Positions 26,399 to 34,339 of a DNA stretch of 64,000 bases are shown in pieces (position 1 is the first letter of the stretch; the number at the start of each line of letters is the position of its first letter). This DNA is from Novosphingobium sp. PhB57 (GTDB taxonomy: Bacteria > Pseudomonadota > Alphaproteobacteria > Sphingomonadales > Sphingomonadaceae). The stretch lies in contig NZ_SMBO01000003.1 in assembly GCF_004342985.1 (NCBI RefSeq), positions 372,001 to 436,000 on the forward strand, given 5' to 3'. The notes beneath the pieces were generated by a model that was not told the origin of the DNA, searched no databases, and was given only the letters and a program-made list of their open reading frames with translations. The position numbers and the translations under genes are program-made.

Positions 26399-26725
26399 GG
26401 CACACCCTCCTCCATCGCGCAGGGACGCCGCCGATCCGGGGGCGAGCCCCGCCACCGTCGCCGGTCAGGCCAGAGCCTTCCCCGATACGCTTTTCGATTT
26501 CGGGCCGAGCTTTCGGTCCCGTCCCCAAGCCGTGGGGAGGAGCGCGGCGGGGGTCAATCGATCGCCCCGCAATTCCTTGCGTTACTTCGCCGACAGACAG
26601 GACACATTGCCGCAAGCGACCAGACCGAAGCCATGCCCGGCCCCTTGGCCTTGCGCGAAGGCGCAAGGAGCACAGGCAAATTCACGAGATTTCCGGGAGT
26701 TGCTCCGCCGGTCCGAAGCCTGCCC
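26399..26725. other. 327-base gap between ROK regulator and TonB receptor
   Basis: I see no convincing gene here. It holds the receptor's ribosome site (26403-26413 on the minus strand). It also holds a perfect hairpin, CCTTGCGC/GCGCAAGG with a four-base loop at 26649-26668, which lies 58 bases past the ROK stop and may terminate that transcript. The promoter of the receptor should be in the remaining 200 bases, but no clear -35/-10 pair is visible. Confidence 0.5.
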
Positions 26726-27838
26726 TCATTCCTGCGCCGCGAAAGCATGGATCGGCAGCAGCGCCGCTCCCAGCGTGATCGGCGATCCGCCCACGCCGGA
26801 GACGCGCACCGGCGGCCGGCGACTTTCCACGGTCTGTACCAGCGGCGCGTGCCTGAGGCGGTCCTGCAGGCCATTCAGGATGACGGAGGGCAAAGGTCCG
26901 GCCAGCACGATCGCGCCCGGATCGATCCAGGCGAAGGCGGTATTGCACACCACTTCGAGCTGGGCCGCAGCCCGGTCCATCCAACTCTCGATGGTGCTGC
27001 GCTGTTCCGGCGCGGCGGGGTCGATCTCGGACACCGACGTTATCGCGCAGCCATCCGCCCGCAGGCAGGCAAGCAGATCGAGAGGGCTGGGCCGGGGGCG
27101 ATCCATCGGGAAGAGGCATCCCACTTCGCCCGCCACGCCGTATTGTCCCCGCACCAGCCGCCCGTCGACGATGACCCCGGCGCCTATGCCATAACCGAGC
27201 AGCAGGACGACGACCGTCGACAAGTCCCGGAGCAGCCCGCCAAGGTAGAATTCCGCCAGCGCCGCGGCATTGGCATCGTTCTCCAGCCAGAGCGGCCAGC
27301 CCAGCTCGCTCGACAGGATCTGGCGCAGCGGTGAACCGCGCCAGCCGGGCAAGGCATCGACGACGCTCCACTTGTCTCCGGTAGTCGAGAGCGCCGGGCC
27401 GGGAACGGCCACCCCCATGCCCAGCATGCGGCGGCCCAGCAGATTGTGACGGCTGACGAGATCATGGGTCACTTCGCGCACCTTGCGGGCGAACTGGCGG
27501 GGATCGATCGGCTCGATCGTTTCGTGATGCGTAGCGATGGTGCCGCCTGCAAAATCGACCAGCGCGATGTCCAGCATGCCCTTGTGCGCCGTGGCGCCCA
27601 CGGCATAGCCGCCCCCCGAGGCGAGTTTCAGCGGCACGGCAGGACGTCCGCGCGCGGCATGGGCGGGGTCGTCCAGTTCCTCGACCACGCCCATAGACAG
27701 GAGCGTCCGCGACAGTTTGGTAAGCGCCGCCGGGCTTATCTCCAGCCGGCTGGCCAGAGCGGAGCGGGACAAGGCCCCGGCCTTGCGCAATTCCTGGACG
27801 ATCCTTCGCTGATCCTTTTCCAGGGCGGGCAAATGCAT
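26726..27838 (-). CDS. ROK-family transcriptional regulator
   Basis: The 370-residue protein has an N-terminal winged helix-turn-helix (about residues 8-65, with LSRSALASRLEISPAALTKLSRTLL). A ROK sugar-kinase-like domain follows, with GVAVPGPAL, LENDANAAALAEF and GIGAGVIVDGRLVRGQYGVAGEVG. The usual ROK zinc motif (GHxxxxxxGxxCxCGxxGCxE) is replaced by GEVGCLFPMD, so zinc and kinase function are probably lost. NagC/XylR relatives repress sugar uptake genes and let go on binding a sugar. It is divergent from the 27987 receptor, and a 9-bp inverted repeat in the shared promoter region is a good operator candidate. Confidence 0.9.
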   Translation of the reverse strand: MHLPALEKDQRRIVQELRKAGALSRSALASRLEISPAALTKLSRTLLSMGVVEELDDPAHAARGRPAVPLKLASGGGYAVGATAHKGMLDIALVDFAGGTIATHHETIEPIDPRQFARKVREVTHDLVSRHNLLGRRMLGMGVAVPGPALSTTGDKWSVVDALPGWRGSPLRQILSSELGWPLWLENDANAAALAEFYLGGLLRDLSTVVVLLLGYGIGAGVIVDGRLVRGQYGVAGEVGCLFPMDRPRPSPLDLLACLRADGCAITSVSEIDPAAPEQRSTIESWMDRAAAQLEVVCNTAFAWIDPGAIVLAGPLPSVILNGLQDRLRHAPLVQTVESRRPPVRVSGVGGSPITLGAALLPIHAFAAQE

Positions 27839-27882
27839 GGCGATCGGCTCCAGGCTTCGGGCGCTGCCGCGAAACTGTCATA

Positions 27883-27908
27883 ATTAATTATTTCACGAAT
27901 AATAATTA
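27883..27908. promoter_or_regulatory. Candidate operator for the ROK regulator
   Basis: TTAATTATT and AATAATTAA form a perfect 9-bp inverted repeat with an 8-base spacer, in a very AT-rich island between the divergent ROK and receptor genes. NagC-type regulators bind similar AT-rich palindromes. Confidence 0.6.
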
Positions 27909-27986
27909 AAAGCGTCATCTTCAGCCGTCAAGGGGCTTGCGCGTCGCCTCTCGAAGGGCGGCATCAACGAAATGAGGGTCCTTCCA

Positions 27987-30479
27987 ATGCTCAAGAGCAT
28001 TCTCGCTTCCGGCACGGCGCTGGCCGCCGTCTGCACCGTATTCATTGCTCCGGCCGCCGCCCAGACGGCTGCCGCGTCCACCGCTCCGGCTCAGGCCGAC
28101 GACCAGTCCTCCTCGTCCGACGACATCATCGTCACCGGCTCGACCCGCGCCCAGCGCCGCTTCGACGTGTCCTACGCGATCAACACCGTGTCGCAGGAAG
28201 ACATCCAGAAGATCGCGCCCGTGAACTTCGCGGACCTGATCGGCCAGCTGCCCGGCTTCCAGACCGAGATCACCGGCGGCGAAGTGCAGAACATCTATCG
28301 CATCCGCGGCCTGCCCAACGACGGCGGCTTCGTCAGCTTCCAGCAGGACGGCCTGCCGCTGTTCCACGAGAACGACGGCGTGTTCTTCCGCGGCGACGCG
28401 ATCCTGAAGCAGGACCTCATGACCGACCGCGTCGAAGTGGTCCGCGGCGGCCCGGCCCCCGTCTACGCCAGCTACTCGGGCGCGATCATCAACGCCATCA
28501 CCGTAACCGGCAGCGACGTGGCGCGCGGCAAGGCGCAAGTGACGCTGGGCGATACCGGCCTCTACCGCCTCGACGCCTATCAGGCCGGCCCGCTGGGCGA
28601 GAAGACTTACTACGCGATCGGCGGCTTCATGCGCTATCACGACGGCTACCGCGACAACGGCTTCCCCAACGACAAGGGCGGCCAGATCCGCGCCAACATC
28701 AAGCATGAAATGGACAACGGCTTCATCAAGCTGAACGTCAACTACGTCAACGATCACAACGTCTTCTACCTGCCGATCCCGACCAACAACCCGCTGACCG
28801 GCGAATCGCTGAACCAGTACATCGACTATTTCGACGGCACGATGAACTCGCCGGCGTTCCGCCACGTCAACCTGAAGTACCGCGACGGCAACGGTGTCGT
28901 GCAGAGCCGCAACAGCGACCTGTCGGATGGTCGCCACATGCAGATGCTGAACTTCGGCGTCCACTACGAAGGCGATTTCGACGGCTGGCTGGTCACGGCC
29001 GCGGCAGGCTATACCCAGGGCAAGAACGACTTCACCGCGTTCTATTCGACCACCAACCCGGTCGACGCCAATGCTTTCGCCAACACTTATCTCAACCGCT
29101 CCGGCGGTGCTGCCTTCGGCGCCACGCGCTTCGGCTATGTGCTGGCCGGAACCAGCACCGTCTACGATCCCTATGCGGCCTCGGGCCTGGTCATGCAGGG
29201 CCAATACCGCGACATCCACTCGAAGTTCTACTCGGGCCAGGCCAATCTCTCGGTCGCCAAGCAGTTCGAGACGGGCATCGGCAGCCATGACATCAAGCTG
29301 GGCCTTTACGGCAGCCTCTATGGCGAAGACAGCCGCACGCTTTATCAGAACTACCTGATCGAAGTGGCGGGCGAACCGCGCACCCTGGACCTTGTCGGCT
29401 ACAACGCTGCCGGCGCCGTGGTGGGCCGCGTTACCGACAACGGCGTGCTCAACTACGCCGCCACGCTCAACCAGGGCGATTCCGACGCCAAGATGTTCGC
29501 GGTCTATGCCAACGACACCTGGGAAATCGTGCCGGGCCTGCGCATCGATGCCGGCATCCGCCACGAACGCTACAGCTACAAGGGCTGGGCCGCACTCACC
29601 ACCCAGGTCAACCTGGGCGATGCGACCACCCTGGCCGACGACACGACCCGCGCCTTCACCGGCGTGATCCTGAACCAGAAGCTGAAGCCCAACGTCACCA
29701 ACTGGACGGTCGGCGCCAACTACGACTTCACCAGCCACATCGGCGTCTACGGCCGCGCCTCGCACCTGGAGACGCCGCCGAACGTCCAGACCGTGATGAG
29801 CATCAACCCGACGATCATCACCACCGTGGCCGACCAGTTCGAAGCCGGCCTCAAGTTCGCCTCGGGCCGTTCGTACCTTTACGTGACCGGGTTCTACACC
29901 AACTTCGACCCGCTCAACGCCTCGTTCCTCGCGTTCGATCCGACCACGGGCCGCAATGACGTGAACGTACCCTTCATCGGCGAAGCGCAAGTCAAGGGTA
30001 TCGAATTCGACGGCGCCTGGTCGGTCACCCCGTGGTTCACGCTGAACGGCGCTCTCACGGTCAGCGATCCGAAGTACAAGAACTTCCAAAGCGCCACCGG
30101 CGCCGATCCGGAGCAGGCCGAAGGCAACCAGATCGTCCGCCAGCCGAAGGTCTACGGCAACATCCGTCCGAGCTTCAACTTCTCTACCGACGACACCGAC
30201 ATCTCGGTCTATGGACGCTACACCTACATGGGCAAGCGCTTCGTGGACCTCTACAACAACACCGCGCTGCCGGCCTATGGCACGATCGGCGCGGGCTTCA
30301 CGGTCTCGCACGGTACCTGGCAGCTTCAGGTGGTGGGCGACAACCTGTTCAACGCCCATGGCCTGACCGAAGGCAATACCCGCACCGACTCGCTGGCCGG
30401 CCAGGGCAGCGCGGAAGCGATCTACGGCCGCCCGATCTTCGGCCGCAACTTCCGCCTGGTCGTGAGCAAGTCCTGGTAA
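27987..30479 (+). CDS. TonB-dependent receptor divergent from the ROK regulator
   Basis: This outer-membrane receptor has 830 residues from the ATG with GAGGG eight bases upstream; an ATG at 27972 lacks a ribosome site. The signal peptide ends near APAAAQ. After an acidic Ser/Asp spacer comes DIIVTGSTRAQRRFDVSYAI, then a plug with LIGQLPGFQTEI, YRIRGLPNDGG and VEVVRGGPAPVYASYSGAIIN. The barrel ends LVVSKSW. Its stop overlaps the start of the YdcF-like gene (TAATG). Regulation by the ROK protein is likely from the shared promoter region. The ligand cannot be named; the co-transcribed genes suggest scavenging of an exogenous substrate. Confidence 0.93.
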   Translation: MLKSILASGTALAAVCTVFIAPAAAQTAAASTAPAQADDQSSSSDDIIVTGSTRAQRRFDVSYAINTVSQEDIQKIAPVNFADLIGQLPGFQTEITGGEVQNIYRIRGLPNDGGFVSFQQDGLPLFHENDGVFFRGDAILKQDLMTDRVEVVRGGPAPVYASYSGAIINAITVTGSDVARGKAQVTLGDTGLYRLDAYQAGPLGEKTYYAIGGFMRYHDGYRDNGFPNDKGGQIRANIKHEMDNGFIKLNVNYVNDHNVFYLPIPTNNPLTGESLNQYIDYFDGTMNSPAFRHVNLKYRDGNGVVQSRNSDLSDGRHMQMLNFGVHYEGDFDGWLVTAAAGYTQGKNDFTAFYSTTNPVDANAFANTYLNRSGGAAFGATRFGYVLAGTSTVYDPYAASGLVMQGQYRDIHSKFYSGQANLSVAKQFETGIGSHDIKLGLYGSLYGEDSRTLYQNYLIEVAGEPRTLDLVGYNAAGAVVGRVTDNGVLNYAATLNQGDSDAKMFAVYANDTWEIVPGLRIDAGIRHERYSYKGWAALTTQVNLGDATTLADDTTRAFTGVILNQKLKPNVTNWTVGANYDFTSHIGVYGRASHLETPPNVQTVMSINPTIITTVADQFEAGLKFASGRSYLYVTGFYTNFDPLNASFLAFDPTTGRNDVNVPFIGEAQVKGIEFDGAWSVTPWFTLNGALTVSDPKYKNFQSATGADPEQAEGNQIVRQPKVYGNIRPSFNFSTDDTDISVYGRYTYMGKRFVDLYNNTALPAYGTIGAGFTVSHGTWQLQVVGDNLFNAHGLTEGNTRTDSLAGQGSAEAIYGRPIFGRNFRLVVSKSW

Positions 30480-31657
30480 TGCGCGTAAAAGCGTACCGGA
30501 TGGCGGCACCGCTCGTCGCTGCCGCCATGCTCTCGCTCGCTTCCGTCCCGGCTTCGGCCGGGGCGGTTCGCGACGTCCAGGCAGAAGCCCTGTCCAACCG
30601 GCTGTTCCCCCTGCTCGGCGCTCTCGGCCAGGACACTTCGGCCATGGCCGCGCTCATGGCCAGGCCCGAGGTTGCGGCGATGCTGCGCGCCCGCCAGGAA
30701 CGCCGCGAAGCCTGCGCGGCAGACCTCGGCTGCCTGGCCCAGGCCATGATCTGGACACCGGCCGAAAGCGCCGCGCTCTCCGGCGCGGCGGTCCAGCCGG
30801 CCAACCTCGGCAGAGCGGATGACGGCACCGCGGCCCAGGCCGCGCGCGAGATCGCCGGCGTCAACGCCATCGTGCGAACGTTCGGTCTCGGCCAGGTGCC
30901 CGCCTATCCGCAGATCGACGGTGCGGGCACGATCGACCCGCAGGAAGCCCGCGCCCGGCTCCAGGCCGCTGCATGGCTGGCCCAGACCCCGCGCGCATCT
31001 TCGGTTCAGGCGCTGGACCCCAGCATCGAGTTCGCGCTCGCCCTGCTCGACGGCAGCGACCGGACGGACGCCATCGGCTTCGAACCGCTCATGAGCGGCC
31101 TCAACGCCCCGGCCATGAAGCGTGCCAAAAGTCTCGACTGGAAACGCTACCGCTACAGCGCAATGATCGTCACCGGGGTGGGTCCGGAAGTAGACGACAT
31201 GGCGGTCAGCCCCTTCGGGAAGTACCACTTGCGCCTTGCCGCCAGCCGTTTCGCGGCCGGCGACGTGCCTTTCATCATCGTCACCGGCGGCCGCGCCCAT
31301 CCCCGCGCCACCCGCTTCGTGGAGGCGGAGCAGATGCGCAAGGCGCTGATCGAGCGCTACGGCGTGCCGGCCGAGGCCATCGTCATCGAGCCTTACGCCC
31401 GCCACACCACCACCAACTTGCGCAATGCCACGCGCCTGCTGGTGGCCATGGGCGCGCCGCTCGACAAGGACACGGTGATCGTCTGCAACCCCGGCCAGAG
31501 CGCCTCGATCGAAAGCCCCGCTTTCGTCCAGCGCAATCTTGCCGAACTGGGTTACCAGCCCGGCCAGGTCGGACGACGCGTCTCGCCGACCGAGCTGGAA
31601 TTCCGCCCTTCGCCGCAGTCCGCCCGGATCGATCCCCGCGACCCGCTCGATCCCTGA
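30479..31657 (+). CDS. YdcF/ElyC-family (DUF218) exported protein
   Basis: The 392-residue protein starts in a TAATG overlap with the receptor stop, so it is translationally coupled. It has a signal peptide (MRVKAYRMAAPLVAAAMLSLASVPASA). A long N-terminal helical region (about 30-210) has no family I recognise. The C-terminal DUF218 domain (about 220-370) shows IVTGG, EAEQMRKALIERYGVP, IVIEPYARHTTTNLRNA and a closing Asn-Pro-Gly segment. DUF218 proteins act on envelope or peptidoglycan-related metabolites in Enterobacteria (ElyC, SanA), but biochemical function is unsettled. Coupling to a TonB receptor points to processing of an imported compound in the periplasm. Confidence 0.86.
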   Translation: MRVKAYRMAAPLVAAAMLSLASVPASAGAVRDVQAEALSNRLFPLLGALGQDTSAMAALMARPEVAAMLRARQERREACAADLGCLAQAMIWTPAESAALSGAAVQPANLGRADDGTAAQAAREIAGVNAIVRTFGLGQVPAYPQIDGAGTIDPQEARARLQAAAWLAQTPRASSVQALDPSIEFALALLDGSDRTDAIGFEPLMSGLNAPAMKRAKSLDWKRYRYSAMIVTGVGPEVDDMAVSPFGKYHLRLAASRFAAGDVPFIIVTGGRAHPRATRFVEAEQMRKALIERYGVPAEAIVIEPYARHTTTNLRNATRLLVAMGAPLDKDTVIVCNPGQSASIESPAFVQRNLAELGYQPGQVGRRVSPTELEFRPSPQSARIDPRDPLDP

Positions 31658-31662
31658 TTTTC

Positions 31663-31722
31663 CGCCTTCTCGATCCCCGCCTTCTCGACCCCCGCTTTCT
31701 CGACCCCCGCTTTCTCGACCGG
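31663..31722 (+). repeat. Four tandem 15-bp repeats upstream of the nuclease gene
   Basis: Four contiguous units occupy the whole interval between two genes: CGCCTTCTCGATCCC, CGCCTTCTCGACCCC, CGCTTTCTCGACCCC and CGCTTTCTCGACCGG. The last unit runs into the GGAG ribosome site of the nuclease. The pyrimidine-rich repeats could bind a protein or arise by slippage. Confidence 0.85.
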
Positions 31723-31730
31723 AGCCCGAC

Positions 31731-32738
31731 ATGCGCCCCTTCGTTCTCGCCGCGCTAACCGCCGCCGTTTTCCCCGCTGCGCTTCACCCGAATGTGGCAC
31801 TCGCCTGGGGTGGGACCGCCCATGCCGTGATCGACCGCGCGGCCATCGAGGCGATCCCGGACGATGGCCCCGTCTTCCTGCGCAAACAGGTGGACTATAT
31901 TGCCGGCTCCGCCTCCCTTCCGGACGGCTGGCGCGGGGATAGCGAGCCGTTCTCCAAGATCGAGGAAGACCCGAACCACGGCTGGTTCAAGGAACAGTTC
32001 GCTTTCCTCAAACCGATCCCGCGGTCGCGCTATGCTTTCGTGATCGCGCTCTACAAGCATTACGAGGCGATCAAGGACAAGGATCCGCTGACCGCCCAGC
32101 GCACCAATGTCCGCTGGACCGGGACGCTTCCCTATGCCGCGATGGAATCCTATGAACGCCTGATCGCCTGCATGCGCCAGGTCCGCGCCTTGCGCGCCGA
32201 GGGCAAGGAGACCGCCTTTGCCGAACAGCACTGCGCCTTCCAGGTGATCCGCCTCGGCCACTATATCGGCGACGGCGCGCAGCCGCTGCACGATTCGGTC
32301 AACAGCGACGGCTGGCGGGGTGACAATCCCAAGGGCTATACGCGCGACCGCACGATCCACGGCCGGTTCGAAAGCGAGTTCGTGGACGGCATGGCCCTGA
32401 CCACCGGGGACATCGCCCCGCGCATCGGCGCCGCCGGCCACCGGGAGGGCGACATGTTCGACGCCGTCCTCGCCTATCTCGACGAGGCGGCCAGTCACAT
32501 GGAACAGGTCTATGTCCTGGAAAAGCGCGACCGCTTCGCGAACTTCAAGGACAAGGACGTGCGCGAACTCGTCTACGCACGCACGGCCAAGGGCGCGGCG
32601 ATGCTGCGCGACATGATCTGCCGAGCCTGGGCCGAAAGCGCGGTGAAGCCCGCCCCGCTCAAGCCTTCGCCGCTCGATCCGGCCAACCCGGCCTACGACC
32701 CGGAAACCGGCTCGGCACCGGCGCAAGTGGGCGCCTGA
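31731..32738 (+). CDS. S1/P1-type zinc nuclease, exported
   Basis: The 335-residue enzyme belongs to the S1/P1 nuclease/phospholipase C fold that uses three zinc ions to cut single-stranded nucleic acids or 3'-nucleotides. The signal peptide (MRPFVLAALTAAVFPAALHPNVALA) would leave Trp26 as the mature N-terminus, as the trinuclear site needs. H31 follows in WGGTAH. HYIGDGAQPLHDSVN and HGRFESEFV give the other metal ligands. The start has GGAG at 31721. The C-terminal 30 residues are Pro-rich. Its end overlaps the convergent transporter gene by 80 bases. Nucleotide or phosphate scavenging is inferred. Confidence 0.9.
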   Translation: MRPFVLAALTAAVFPAALHPNVALAWGGTAHAVIDRAAIEAIPDDGPVFLRKQVDYIAGSASLPDGWRGDSEPFSKIEEDPNHGWFKEQFAFLKPIPRSRYAFVIALYKHYEAIKDKDPLTAQRTNVRWTGTLPYAAMESYERLIACMRQVRALRAEGKETAFAEQHCAFQVIRLGHYIGDGAQPLHDSVNSDGWRGDNPKGYTRDRTIHGRFESEFVDGMALTTGDIAPRIGAAGHREGDMFDAVLAYLDEAASHMEQVYVLEKRDRFANFKDKDVRELVYARTAKGAAMLRDMICRAWAESAVKPAPLKPSPLDPANPAYDPETGSAPAQVGA

Positions 32739-34197
32739 CCGGAACGACCGGGCGTCCCCTCTGCTGTCCAAGCTCTCTCGCGCCGGTCCGCCCGGCCGAC
32801 AGGGCGGACAGCAGGCGGGCGTGGCGGGCATGACCGATATCGAAGCGGCGGAGCAGCAGAACCGCGGCCAGGCTTCCGGCAATGGGCACGCCCAGGCCCA
32901 GCGTCAGGATACCGGCGCGCACCAGTGCCGATTGCTCCGCCCCCGGCGTGTAGCCAAGGCTGCCGAGACACCATCCGATGGCCCCGTTCGCGGCCGCGCC
33001 GCCTGCCTTCACGATCACGAGATAGAAGGCAAAGAGCCCGGTCTCGTAGCGGCGCCCCCGCTTCCAGGCCACGAAATCCACCGTATCGGCCAGCAGTCCC
33101 CAGGGCAGCATGAAGACGCATGTGAAGGCGATGCCGATCAGCACGCCGCAAGCCAGTAGCGCGGGCGGCCAGGCCATGCAGAGACCGAAGCACGCCAGGC
33201 TTGCGGCGCAAAGCAGATGCCCCGTCCCCAGCAACCGGCTCTTGTCGTAGCGGCCGGTCAGCGGGGTCCAGAGCAGTACGCCCAGGAACTGTCCCAGCGT
33301 CACGGAGATCAGGAGCGTGCTGACCATCTCCGGCCGGTGAAAGACGTATGTGCCCATGTAAAGCAGCATCCGCTCGAACGTCGGCACGGCAAAGCCGGTG
33401 ATGAGCGCGAGCACGCCCATGCCGGCGACCATCCCTTCCCGCAGAGGCACGGCGATCCCGTCGCCGTCGCTCTCGCGCCCCTGGTCATGCTCCTCCGCGT
33501 CGCGCCCGCCTGCGGCGCTTGTGTCGTTCCCCGAGGCGCAGGCCGAAAAGGCGATGGTCATGGCGAACAGCAGGCCCGCCAGGCAGCCGGTCAGAGCCAG
33601 AAGATCCAGCGTGCGCGTCGCCACCGCCTGCTGGACGGTCGGCATCAGCAGCGAGGCGACCGTCAGGGAGGAGGTCGTGCTGAAGAACAGGCGATATCCC
33701 GACACCCTGCCGCGCGCGCGGCTGTCCACCGTCATGCGCGCCATCAGCGCATTGTGCGGCACATCGATCACGGCATAGGCACCGCGAAACAGCAGGAGCG
33801 CCGCGGCCACCATCCAGACCCGCTCCGCACCCAGCGCCGGCAGCGCATAGAGCAGCGCGAAACCCGTGCCTCCCGGTATCGCGCCCGCCAGAATGAGCCA
33901 GCGGTAGCCTTTGCCCGCGCGGCGCAGGCGAATGACCAGCAGCGCTGCCAGCAGGTCGAAAACAAGATCGCCCGCCAGCGCAACCAGCATGAGCAGGCCC
34001 GCCACCGAGCCCGGCAGCCCGAAAAGGTCGGTCAGCAGGTAAAGAAATGTGACGTCGGCCCCGGCGAAGACCAGATTTTTGCCGAAATTGCCGCTGGCAT
34101 AGCCCAGCAACCGCGCCTCACGCCCGAAGCCCGGGTTCGCCGTAACCGAATGTGTCGCTGCCCGGCGCGGGGCGGACCTGATGGATGGCACCTGCAT
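32659..34197 (-). CDS. MFS transporter, GPH (glycoside-pentoside-hexuronide) type
   Basis: The 512-residue protein has about 12 hydrophobic segments. Its N-terminus LLGYASGNFGKNLVFAGADVTFLYLLTDLFGL matches the GPH:cation symporter family (MelB relatives). The typical DPxxGxxxDR cation-site region is replaced by LVFDLLAALLVIRLRRAGKGYR, so coupling-ion use is doubtful. A hydrophilic Asp/Glu-rich loop (about 215-245) separates the two halves. The last 60 residues are Arg/Pro-rich and lie in the part that overlaps the convergent nuclease gene by 80 bases, so the true end might be less conserved. Substrate is probably a sugar or small organic compound. Confidence 0.83.
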   Translation of the reverse strand: MQVPSIRSAPRRAATHSVTANPGFGREARLLGYASGNFGKNLVFAGADVTFLYLLTDLFGLPGSVAGLLMLVALAGDLVFDLLAALLVIRLRRAGKGYRWLILAGAIPGGTGFALLYALPALGAERVWMVAAALLLFRGAYAVIDVPHNALMARMTVDSRARGRVSGYRLFFSTTSSLTVASLLMPTVQQAVATRTLDLLALTGCLAGLLFAMTIAFSACASGNDTSAAGGRDAEEHDQGRESDGDGIAVPLREGMVAGMGVLALITGFAVPTFERMLLYMGTYVFHRPEMVSTLLISVTLGQFLGVLLWTPLTGRYDKSRLLGTGHLLCAASLACFGLCMAWPPALLACGVLIGIAFTCVFMLPWGLLADTVDFVAWKRGRRYETGLFAFYLVIVKAGGAAANGAIGWCLGSLGYTPGAEQSALVRAGILTLGLGVPIAGSLAAVLLLRRFDIGHARHARLLSALSAGRTGARELGQQRGRPVVPVRRPLAPVPSRFPGRRPGWPDRAAKA

Positions 34198-34339
34198 GTC
34201 ACGTCGCTGAAACGGCGCACGACCGCACGCCCTGCGCGGCCTCTAGTCGCCTGGCATTTCAGTTTTGCGACGGGCCGCGATCTTCGCTCGCCGATGAGCC
34301 TCCATGGCGAGCCGAAGCGGCCGGATATCCGCCTGCGGA

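Noticed and set aside
27921..30509. 862-codon minus-strand frame opposite the second TonB receptor
   Set aside because: Shadow frame with repetitive Val/Ala/Asp/Gly content; the plus-strand receptor is certain.
31663..31722. CRISPR array
   Set aside because: Repeats are 15 bases long and directly adjacent without spacers, and no cas gene is present.
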